Source: Eriocheir sinensis
Taxonomy: Eukaryota; Arthropoda; Malacostraca; Decapoda; Varunidae
Length of the DNA stretch: 64,000 nucleotides
Reading direction: 5' to 3'
Assembly (NCBI RefSeq): GCF_024679095.1
Contig: NW_026110848.1
Coordinates: forward strand, 1-64,000
Part shown: one piece after another, positions 1 to 9,069 of the stretch
Position numbering within the stretch: the stretch's first letter is position 1
How the letters are laid out: the number at the start of each line of letters is the position of its first letter
The notes under the pieces: generated by a model
What the model was told of the DNA's origin: nothing
Database searches by the model: none
What the model saw: the letters and a program-made list of their open reading frames with translations, nothing else
Translations under genes and position numbers: made by a program

Positions 1-165
1 TTTGCGCGGTGCGCCCAGCCATACCACTGGGAGAACAACGATCCAGCGCGTCCACTCAAATTTACCCTGGGCTGGGCGGTTTTGGCTGGGCACAGCCCAG
101 CCAAAATCGCCCACCCCACGGGTAGCAGTGACTAGTCTTGTGTAATCGCGGCTTAAGACTCCTAA
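1..165. repeat. Hairpin-bearing sequence beyond the LINE 3' part
   Basis: The LINE on the minus strand loses alignment to its other copies near 165. The rest contains an imperfect inverted repeat: 73-91 pairs with 95-113 (19 bp arms, one mismatch, 3 bp loop). It is probably part of another, unclassified insertion cut by the window edge. Confidence 0.4.
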
Positions 166-1418
166 GTCTCTCTCACACCCAGACCTGCTTAGAGGAGTGT
201 CATTAAAGGAGTACTTGTGTGAGGGGTTATTCCTACCTACACTCAGAATACTACACTTCCTGACATTGAATCCCATCTGCCACTTCCCCGCCCAATCATA
301 TTGTATGTGAACCTCATCCTGGAGAACGCTAGCGTCCTGGTCTGATTGGATTACTCTGTCGATCTTGGTATCATCTGTGAACTTACTGACATTACTGCTA
401 TTTCCTGTGTCCAAATCATTGATGTAAATTATAAAGAGGAGTGAACTCAGCACCGACCCCTATGGGACTCCACTCGTAACACTGCCCCATTGAAAAATTT
501 TACCATTGACTTGCACTCTCTGCTTCCTACCACTAAGCCAAGCCCAGTTCAAAACTTTTCCATCTACGCCGTGAGCCTGTGATGAGGGTCTTTGTCGAAC
601 GCTTTACTGAAATCTAGACATAGTATGTCTTAGTTTTCATATCTGTCAACCGCCTCGATTACTTTAGTGTAGGACAACAGGTTAGTAAGGCAAGACCTAC
701 CCTTTGTGAACCCATGATGGGAGTCACTATAGATCAGTGGTTCCCAACCTTTTTTTTTCAGGAGATCCCAATCATGCACCTCTAGACATGACCACGACCC
801 CACTAGTTTAATTGTATATGTGTTATTATAAATGGTAACAGCATGTTTGATATTTTGAGGTATTGGCGACCCCAGGAAAAACGCTTGGCGATCCCAGGTT
901 TGCTAAAGGGGCTCTAGATGGTCCCGAATGCTCCTAGCTATAATTCACTCCAGCATCTTGCCTACAACTGATGTTAAGCTAATTGGGCGATCATTTGAGG
1001 TGGCTGACCTGACTCCCTTTTTGAAAATTGGCGTCACAATAGCTACTTTCCATTAGTTGGGCACATACCCAGAATTTACCGACATCTTAAAGATATCGGT
1101 AAGTGGGCCACTGAGGACTTCCTTGCATTCTTTCAGAACCCGTGGGAATATTTCATCTGGATCCGACGAATTGTTTTTCTTCAACCTACCAATTTCATCC
1201 TGGACTCCCTTCCGAGTGATGATCACATCCCTAAACTTGTCGTTGTCTTCGCCCTCATATACCTGAACTCTCTCCGGAATAGTTGTTAGATTTTCCTGTG
1301 TGAAAACTGAGAAGTAGTAGTCATTCAACATATGACTCATATCTTCTTCATTATCAACGAGCTCATCTGTGTTTGTTTTCAACGGCCCAATTCTCTCCCT
1401 TGTTTTCGTTCTGAACAA
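166..1418 (-). pseudogene. LINE family A reverse transcriptase, broken
   Basis: The longest intact piece (1053-1418) has the pre-RT linker and the start of the RT domain, including a degenerate version of the usual KSPGPDG motif and the following PRVLKE. Further pieces downstream match the QHGFTKGRSCLTNLL and SGVPQGSVLG regions of the plus-strand copies, but only across shifts and stops. It would copy LINE RNA at a nicked target. It cannot be functional as it stands. Confidence 0.8.
735..911 (-). mobile_element. hAT-type MITE inserted in the LINE
   Basis: It starts CAGTGGTTCCCAACC, a common hAT terminus. It is flanked by 8 bp near-duplicates, CTATAGAT (727-734) and CTCTAGAT (912-919), as expected for hAT. 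Removing it and one duplicate rejoins the LINE. Its reverse complement matches 15379-15545 over most of its length, including the AAACTAGTGGGGTC core. Confidence 0.75.
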
Positions 1419-2108
1419 TTCAAAGAAGCCCTTGAGATCGCTCTTGGCTTCGTTGGCTACCCTAATCTCATAATTTAATTTTGCTAGGCTTGTGTTCTTT
1501 ATTACCGATCTGGCTAGTTCAACATACCTACCCCTGAGGTGGACCTCTCCGTTCTTTATTTTCTATAAATTCCTCTCTTCAAGCCTATTTCATGCTTGGT
1601 CTGCAGGTCATCCATTTGGGGTCGTTATTTTCCTTCCTACGTGCTTGGTAAAGGGATATGCTGTCTCTGACCCTCTGCAATTTCTCTAACTAAAATTATT
1701 GTAGGTCATTTCTCTTGGTTCCCCTGTCTTTCCGGTTCCAGCCCTGAGATCTGGCCTCATCCAGCCCTAAGGTTTCCCAATTTACCTCCTCAAGGTGTCT
1801 TCCTGAGCCCTCATAATCAGCTCTTCTAAAGTCAGGCACCAACACAGGGTTGAGTTCATGGGTCACCATGATCTAATTTAAACCTAATTTCCTTGTGATC
1901 ACTGCCACCTAATTCTCCCCAACATCTAGCTCGCTGATCCTTATACTCGGTGTTAGTTAAGACCAAGTCCAGAATGTTGTTACCCCTGGTGGTCTGTTAA
2001 TGCCTGCTTGAGAAAATTATCTTGTATTACTTTTAGAAAATCCTCAGACTCTAGATCACCCACCACGCCTTCCCAATCTATATTCCTATAGTTAAAATCC
2101 CCCATTAT

Positions 2109-2605
2109 GCAAGACATTTTGTTCCTGCTCGCCCTGCCTACCTCTTATAGTAATATATCAGTGTCCTGCCTGCTGAGGTTGGGTGGCCTGTAAAGAACCC
2201 CTAGAATTAGTTTGTCTTTCCCTTTGTGGACGTCCGCCCAAACTGATTCTGAGTCGCCATTTGTTTGAATAGAGTTGTTAGCGGAACATTTAAGTGTGTC
2301 TTTAACATAAAGTCCCACCCCCCTCCCTTCTTCCTTTCTATCTTTGTGAAACATCTGGTAACCATCTATTTCATACTCAGACATGAAGTTTTTGTTGGCA
2401 GTATCCACCCATGTTTCCGTGATAGCTATAATGTCGAATTTCTCGACACATGCTTTCCCCCTCAGTAGATCTATCTTGTTCCTGAGACTCCTACTGTTGG
2501 TGTAATAAGCCGTTAGCCCATCCTTCCTTATATCCTTTCGATTTCTCCTGCGCCCCCTAGTCCCAGTCTGCGATGCATTGACAGGCCCTCCCCCCTCGCC
2601 TACTC
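2109..2605 (-). CDS. LINE family A ORF2 start: APE-type endonuclease
   Basis: This frame is open from the ORF1/ORF2 overlap near 2605 down to about 2145. It shows NSRSLRNKIDLL, FDIIAITETW, and YVKDTLKCS followed by LGVLYRPP, the ordered motifs of LINE endonucleases that nick the target DNA (the E of TET is catalytic in the family). The first in-frame ATG lies inside the domain (about 2386), so the frame has no start codon of its own ahead of the catalytic motifs. It sits in the -1 frame relative to the esterase ORF; see the frameshift site at 2606-2612. Later domains are in broken frames. Confidence 0.75.
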
Positions 2606-2824
2606 TAAAAAATCCTGTAGGGTGCTAAGTGATCGCTCGAGGGAGTCTGCGAGAACCTCCACCCTCTGGAGTGACAGGTGCACGCCATCCTTGGCATACA
2701 AGGTGCCTTTATTGTAGAAGAGGTCCCAATTGTCAAGGAAAAGCCAACCATTTCGCTTACAGTGGGCCGCCAGCCTGCTGTTTACTGCTAAGGCTCTGGC
2801 AAGTAAAGACGTGCATGCACACAT
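2600..2824 (-). CDS. LINE family A ORF1 C-terminus: SGNH esterase-like
   Basis: The partial ORF of 74 residues ends in a TAG at 2600-2602. It contains LYAKDGVHLS, the block V D-x-x-H motif of SGNH/GDSL hydrolases, preceded by a WLFLDNWDLF segment, which matches the layout of the esterase in the LINE at 40183. The N-terminal blocks (GDS, GxND) are lost at the junction with the gypsy element near 2798. In the CR1 clade such esterase domains belong to ORF1 and may act on lipids or membranes; their exact role is not settled. Confidence 0.7.
   Translation of the reverse strand: MCACTSLLARALAVNSRLAAHCKRNGWLFLDNWDLFYNKGTLYAKDGVHLSLQRVEVLADSLERSLSTLQDFLE
2606..2612 (-). promoter_or_regulatory. Candidate -1 frameshift slippery site, T TTT TTA
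   Basis: On the minus strand the esterase codons read GAT TTT TTA GAG TAG, so the heptamer T TTT TTA is in the exact phase used for -1 slippage, six bases before the stop codon. The -1 frame runs without stops into the endonuclease. A G-rich stretch (GAGGGGGGAGGG) follows closely and could act as a structural stimulator. Frameshifting itself is inferred. Confidence 0.55.
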
Positions 2825-3570
2825 GGAAACACTAAAAGCAGTCCTACACAGACTTCAAAAGGTCGGATTAAAGCTCAAAATCACCAAATGTGAATTTTTA
2901 AAGCCTCGGATCAAGTTCTTGGGGCATGTCGTGGACGAATTCGGCATCCACAGTGTACGACAAAATAAAAGGCTATTGCCGGTTCCTCAGCCAACGTCTG
3001 CAGACAAGGTACGGTCTTTCCTGGGTGTCGCAGGTTATTACAGGCCTTTCATAAAGGACTTCGCAGCACGCGCGAGTCCCCTAACCCATCTTTTAAAGAA
3101 AGACGTACCATTTCAGTGGTTCCCAGCTCAACAAACGAGTTTGAGGATTTAAAGAAAGCGCCTACAGGCTCCGGTCCTTGTCTTTCCGGATTTCAGGACC
3201 CCTTTCAGCTTTGTACCGACGCTTCGGCTGGTGGACTAGGAGCCGCTCTGATGCAAGCAGATAAGTCCGGCAAAAGCATGTGATAGCGTTCGCCAGTCAG
3301 TACTAACAGCTCCGGAAAATAACTATTCTGTTACCCACCTGAGGCTCTTGCCATTGTGTGGGCTCTGAAGCATTTTCGTGACATAGTGATGGGGTACATA
3401 ATTGTGGTGTACACGGACCGCACGCGGCCATAACTGATCTTTTCAAGGAAAAACCTACACGGTCGTCTGGCAAGATGGTTCTTAACGATCAAGCATACAA
3501 TCCGGAGATAAAATATATCACCGGGAAAACAAATGTGGTCGCAGATGCCTTATCTCGAAATATTCCGATA
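2799..3570 (+). pseudogene. Gypsy RT thumb and RNase H, frameshifted
   Basis: The 2799-3152 frame shows SKDVHAHMETLKAVL, then GLKLKITKCEF, IKFLGHVV and FLGVAGYYRPFI, which are the conserved segments after the RT catalytic box. RNase H follows in shifted frames (CTDAS near 3220, then the tail ADALSRNIP near 3545). The YxDD box is not present because the element is truncated. Stops near 3150, 3280 and 3400 show it is dead. Confidence 0.85.
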
Positions 3571-3637
3571 GGCGCGATTACCACCCCAGAGGTCATCCAC
3601 AACTTCACTTCACCTGAGCTACACACTGCTCAGCGAC

Positions 3638-4848
3638 TTGCCAGTTCCCTTTTCACAATTCTTCCTATCAGAGGACAACCTCCTTTGTAGGTCATGGCCA
3701 ACCAAACCGGTACCTATAGACCAACTGGTCATCCCAGACAAATACGTCCCCGTGACGCTTAAGCTGGTCCATAACACACCCATTGCGGGTCACCCAGGAA
3801 GAGACAAGACGCTATCTGTCACCAGACGAAAATTCTACTGGCCCACATTACGGGTTGATGTAGAAAAACATGTCGCACATTGCGTCGTTTGTGCTAAGCA
3901 CAAGGGGTCCGTCAAAGGGCCAGCACCTATGTTGCAATACCCAGTACCAGAGGCGCCATGGGATGTTGTTAATATCGACTTATTACAGCATCCCCAGAGC
4001 CAACATGGTTCGCGCTCCTTATTGGTGTGCGTCGACCAGTTCTCTAGGTTTCTAGTTCTAGCGCCTCTCAAAGACAAGACAGCCACACGCGTGGCCCATG
4101 CCCTCGTGACTCACGTGTTGTGTCCACATTCGTCTCCTCGAATTCTTTTGAGTGACAATGGCACCGAGTTTAGGAACTCAGTATTGAGCGAAATATGCGC
4201 TCAGTTTAACATCACGCAATCCTTCATCACAGCTTACCACCCAGCTGCTAATGGGTTGGCGGAGAGGGCTAATAGGAAAATCTTACAGGTCCTCAGGCCT
4301 ATCGTGAACGATCTCCACGATAACTGGGAGGATTGGCTGTCGCATATAGCCGCTTCCATAAATACGTCGATAAACGACTCTGGAAAGTCTCCCTACTACA
4401 TCTTATATGGGGTGGAGAAACGTCTTTCGTACGACTTCCTAACAATCCCACAACAACCTCTCTACAACATTGATAGGTATACGCACAACAGCAGATGCAT
4501 ATGTTTTCCAAGATACACTCAGAAGTTAGGTGTACGTTAAAAGCTACGAAGGTTGAAATGATGTCAAAACAACACCAACAGAGGGTGACACTGTCATAAT
4601 TAAGCAAGCGGAAAGGAGTTCGAAACTGGGGGCTAAATTTGTGGGTCCTTACCGAGTGGTTCGGAATGTCAGGGGAAATCGGTTCGAGGTTCTCGAGTCG
4701 AATAGTGGAGTCAGTCTAGAAGTTCACAGTGATCGTCTGAAAGTAATTCCTTTACCTTTGGACCTTGATATTGATACTTCCCCCTCAGAGTCAAATATTC
4801 AACAAGATAATTCCAACACCCATAGCTATAACTTGAGACCACGGGTTT
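3638..4848 (+). pseudogene. Gypsy integrase with zinc finger and GPY/F tail
   Basis: The 300-residue frame 3638-4540 has the H2C2 zinc-binding module (HNTPIAGHPGRDK, then CVVCAKHK), then the DDE core: D in NIDLL, D in LLSDNGTEF and E in NGLAERANRK, then SPYYILYG. This would insert the cDNA in the genome. Downstream, in another frame, is the GPYRVVRNV module and a tail ending NLRPR. A shift near 4500 splits the two. The downstream frame runs without a stop into Penelope sequence. Confidence 0.85.
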
Positions 4849-6142
4849 CTTCTCTGGATGTGGAATCATTATTTACGAACGTCCCTGTCGACCGAACCAT
4901 CGAATACATCTTGCAACGAGTTTACCATAATGACGACACCCCGAGCCTAGACATCCCTGAGCCCACGCTACGCAGCCTTCTTGAGTGCTGCACAAAAGAG
5001 GCACCATTCACCTGCCCTAGAGGTAACAAGTACCAACAAGTGGATGATGTCGCCATAGTCCTGATGGCGAATCTTCATGGGCATAGAGGAAGAAGCCTTT
5101 AAGACCACCAAGAGACCTGACATATACTGCCGCTATTTTCGTCAAAACCACTAGCACCGAGGACACCGAACATCTCAGAAGACGCCTTCAAGAATTATCC
5201 GGATTAAACTTCACCATCGAGCATAGCACCAACGGATCCATGCCTTTCCTGGATATCCTCGTCAAACAAGATCAAGACGCCTTCAACACTGCTGTCTACG
5301 TGAAGGCTACTAACCCAGGTCACTGTCTCAATGGAAGGAGCGAGTGCCCCAAACGCTACAAAGACTCCACCATAGGGGCCTACATCCGGAGAGCACTCAC
5401 CCACTGTAGTAACTGGCAGCAAGTCCACCATGAAATAGATCGGTCTACCCAGGTACTACTCAACAACGGTTTTGACAAAGCAGACATCTACAGGCAAACC
5501 AGGAAAATAATGGATCAATGGCACGCTGCAACCAACACCACAACCGAGGAGAAAAATAACATCAATATTTACTACAAATCACACTTCTCTACTGCGTACA
5601 AAGAAGATGAAAGAATAATGAAACAAATCATAAGAAGAAACGTCACACCAACAAACCCCGAGAAGAAACTCAACATCGTCATATACTACAAGAGCAAGAA
5701 AACAAGCCACCTAATTATGAGAAACAGCCCCCAAGAAGAAAAGCCGCCTACACAGGAGTCGCATGTCGTTTATAGGTTTATTTGTAAACGAGGGATCTGC
5801 GAAGCCCTCCCCTCAACCTACATCGGCATGACAACGATGAAGCTGAGCAGGCGAATGAGCTACCACCTGACATCCGGAGCCCCGCGCCAACACCTACTAC
5901 AGAAACACAATACAGTGCTAACAAGGAAAATATTAGAAGAAAACACATACATAATCGCAAGATGCCCCGACGAACGACGCCTCCCGATTCTAGAAGCCCT
6001 CAACATAAAAGAAATGGAGCCCAACTTAAACAAGCAGGCCCTAGATCTCCAGGCTCTCCCGAGTATGCGCAGGAGTGCTGCGCACCAACCCAACCAATCA
6101 GCAGCCAGTGCGCAACAGGGGGGAGACAAAATACCCAACATT
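4849..6142 (+). pseudogene. Penelope-like element, RT and GIY-YIG endonuclease
   Basis: The frame opens with SLDVESLFTNVPVD, the hallmark of Penelope-like RT, and continues past 5102 in other frames to NGSMPFLDILVKQ. The open frame 5240-6142 carries the RT thumb, then YRFICKRGICE and STYIGMTTMKLSRRM, a GIY-YIG endonuclease with its upstream cysteine pair, and ends with MEPNLNKQ. Two lesions are visible: the DGVAMGSPLG region is shortened near 5050, and the segment that should carry the catalytic YxDD is deleted near 5133. The 5' part (N-terminal RT and terminal repeats) is missing. A (TA)n tract follows directly. Confidence 0.85.
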
Positions 6143-6159
6143 GAACTGATTATCACGTT

Positions 6160-6162
<3 letters not shown>

Positions 6163-6241
<79 letters not shown>
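6163..6241. repeat. (TA)n microsatellite
   Basis: Uninterrupted TA repeat of about 78 bp directly downstream of the Penelope ORF. Confidence 0.98.
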
Positions 6242-6245
<4 letters not shown>

Positions 6246-6264
6246 CGTACACGTACCAACGTAT

Positions 6265-6792
6265 TTAGCAGATATAATGAATGATAATCCTTGATAAAAC
6301 TGATTGGATGTGATCGAATATCTCATCGAATGCGTCAACAGCGCCTTCAGTCTTATTGTAGCATTCCTCAATTTCAGGCTTCCCATTGGCTTGTACAAGA
6401 ACAAATTTGGTCTTCTTTTTGTTTGAGTGGTGAGACAACATGGTCAGTGCTTGGTCAAAGACGAAAGGAGAGCAATCTTTTAGGATGATTTTTTCATCAG
6501 TCATCACGTGTGGTTTGTGTGGCATGTTGAGCCTCAGTGTCCCTAAGTACATCAGGTCACAGTTTTGTAGGTCATTCACAAGTTGCATAGGTGTAGACAG
6601 TTGTCTCCTGTAATATTTATATTAGTATGTTTGTAAGTCTTCACCAATTGCATTGTCACACAATGGCCTAAGGATATACCCTGAGGTGGTTTTGTATGTT
6701 TTGTGCATAAGGGTGGCCACCAGCATGTATTCAGTTCCCACATCACAAATCATGATGACCTTTATGCCATATTTAGCTGGTTTATTAGAAAT
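6265..6792 (-). pseudogene. piggyBac-family transposase remnant
   Basis: Minus-strand frames give KPAKYGIKVIMICD (the usual piggyBac KPxKxG box), NITGDN with the position of the second catalytic D, GTLRLNMPHKP, and KPEIEECYNKTEGAVD, which corresponds to the conserved YN-x-x-KGGVD box. Frames change near 6600. The N-terminal part with the first catalytic D, and the C-terminal zinc-binding tail, are missing. TTAA-flanked MITEs at 58341 and 61321 show that piggyBac-type activity occurred in this genome, but I see no terminal sequence shared with this copy. Confidence 0.7.
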
Positions 6793-6799
6793 ATAGACC

Positions 6800-7045
6800 T
6801 ACCACAATAGGTAACCTGGGGTATGTCATACCTCAGGAACCTAACACGATAGGTAACCTGGGGTACGAGATACCCAAATGGATCTATAGAGCAAACTGAG
6901 GGGTTGTTACCGGGATGACCCTCCCATCCCCATGAAGGACTTGACCAGTCAGGAAGGTAAAGGGAAGGAGATCTCCAGTCTTAAGTTCATAAAAAATAAA
7001 ACTTGAAAAATAATGGTGGGGTGTGAGATACCCCAGGTTACATAT
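6800..7045. repeat. Short direct and inverted GGTAACCTGGGGTA motifs
   Basis: AGGTAACCTGGGGTA occurs at about 6810 and 6853 and in inverted form (ATACCCCAGGTTAC) at about 7029. The spacing and orientation look like terminal or subterminal repeats of a small DNA element. The unit was not otherwise identified. Confidence 0.4.
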
Positions 7046-7383
7046 CCAGGAATATTGTTCATCAAAACTGCTATTGAAAATCCTCTTGCATTCTCAAAAA
7101 GGCAAAGTCAGCTCAGGATTTTCTCCAACAGACTCTTTTGTAAGTTCCAGTCCTTGTTAGTGACAGCCGGTAAGAGGCAACACTTGGGCAGGAGGTGAAG
7201 CTTGGGCTGCTGCTGCTGATGATTGCTGCAGGTGTGAGGATGTCAAGCCACCACAAGCCAGGAGGGAAATGGCTGCTGGGGCCAAGGCAGCAGGTGGAGG
7301 TGAAGCACAACCCTTAAGCCTCAGCTGCTCACCCCTGGACGAAGGAGGTGTTTCTTGGCGGCCAAACTCAGGAGACTCACCAG
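7046..7383. other. No gene seen
   Basis: Unique-looking sequence with a GCTGCTGCTG run near 7205. No domain or convincing exon was found. Confidence 0.4.
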
Positions 7384-7541
7384 AAAAGACTTCGGTATAT
7401 GATGCAAGCTTTGCTCGCTGGAGATCACAAGAGCATTCACCCGTGCCTCATCATGGGTGAGGAGAGCAGCCTGCACCATCTCCCACAAGAGCATTCATCC
7501 GTGCCTCATCGTGGGTGAGGAGAGCAGCCTGGATCATCTCC
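7384..7541 (-). other. Duplicated coding-like segment, possible exon(s)
   Basis: A 58 bp direct duplication (7426-7483 and 7484-7541) reads on the minus strand as QAALLTHDEAR followed by M/V-NALV. The left copy continues as ISSEQSLHHIPKSFL up to a TTTCTG|GTGAGT splice donor near 7375. This resembles an exon or an exon duplication, but no family is recognised and no partner exon was found. Confidence 0.25.
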
Positions 7542-8191
<650 letters not shown>

Positions 8192-8628
8192 CTGGTGACC
8201 GAGCACAATGCTTAACATCTTTCAGGGAGGGACACATGATATCCTTTCCATCACACTTGCACATTCTGCCCGATTCTCCTCTTTTTTCTTCTCATGGCCC
8301 TCAACATTTCCCAAGAGAAAGTCTTCACAAGAAGAAAAGGTACTAAACATCACAGTAAATTAGAAAAAAAACCGTTTTATTTCCACTTACATAGCCAGAT
8401 GTCTTTTTATGTACCTGAAAAGAGATGAATTATTGGTATATATATGCCTTTGTGCAGTTGTAGTGGTAGTAGTAATAGCAGAAATAACAGTAATATTAGT
8501 AGTAGTAGTAGTAGCAGATATAACAGTAGTAATAGAAGTAGTAGTAGTTAGTAGTAGTTAGTAGTAGTAGTAGTAGTAATAGTAGCAACAGCAGTAGAAA
8601 TGGTTGTAATAATAACAGTAGTGGTAGA
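8192..8628. repeat. Intergenic sequence with (AGT)n tract
   Basis: From 8192 to 8460 nothing is recognised. From about 8463 to 8600 the sequence is an impure AGT/AAT trinucleotide microsatellite. Confidence 0.8.
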
Positions 8629-8849
8629 GTAACACCATTTTAGCGAGTCTGTTGTGGGGTAGGCTCCTGCAGGTCATTTCCTCCCCTCTGCTCTGCCACA
8701 CAGCTCCAACACCTGTCACTTCCTTTCGTATGTCAGCTACAGGCAACACATGAGAGGGAAAAATAGGTGTTGGGACTGTGTGCCAGAGCAAAGGGGAGGA
8801 AAGGACCTTTGATAAACCAACGCCCCAATGGACTCGCTAAAATGGTTAC
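8629..8849. mobile_element. Foldback MITE
   Basis: The ends are inverted copies: GTAACACCATTTTAGCGAGT at the left pairs with GACTCGCTAAAATGGTTAC at the right. The pairing continues inward, so 8669-8718 pairs with about 8765-8812 (ACACCTGT with ACAGGTGT). The internal CAACACCTGTCACTTCC block recurs at 18440 and 56828. No coding capacity. Confidence 0.75.
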
Positions 8850-8919
8850 ACTTTACATAGTAGTAAGCCACGTTGATATTGAATGTATGTGGGTTGCATA
8901 TGCTTAGTAGTCTGAAAAT

Positions 8920-9033
<114 letters not shown>

Positions 9034-9069
9034 CACAGCTCACAGGACCCACAGGATGTCCCCCACAGT

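Larger units (their letters stand above)
166..2798 (-). mobile_element. CR1-like non-LTR retrotransposon, family A, degenerate copy
   Basis: Read on the minus strand the segment gives, in order, the end of an SGNH-esterase ORF, an APE-type endonuclease (about 2560-2110) and reverse transcriptase fragments (about 1420-170). The stretch near 250-300 is closely alike to 37480-37560 and 39090-39170, so this is the same family as the plus-strand copies at 37473 and 38525. Stops and shifts break the RT part, and a hAT MITE interrupts it at 735-911. The 5' end abuts the gypsy element near 2798. CR1-clade LINEs are known to carry esterase domains in ORF1; the clade call here is from motif style. Confidence 0.85.
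2799..4848 (+). mobile_element. Ty3/gypsy LTR retrotransposon, truncated internal part
   Basis: Pol domains lie in the Ty3/gypsy order: RT C-terminal part, RNase H, integrase with zinc finger and GPY/F module. The element is cut at 5' just past the RT active-site region and at 3' after NLRPR, a usual end of gypsy pol. No LTRs are visible in the window. Both ends are junctions with other elements (LINE A at 2798, Penelope at 4849). Confidence 0.85.

Noticed and set aside
3638..4540. Endogenous virus with envelope gene
   Set aside because: Only pol parts of a Ty3/gypsy element are present; no envelope-like frame or LTR is visible.
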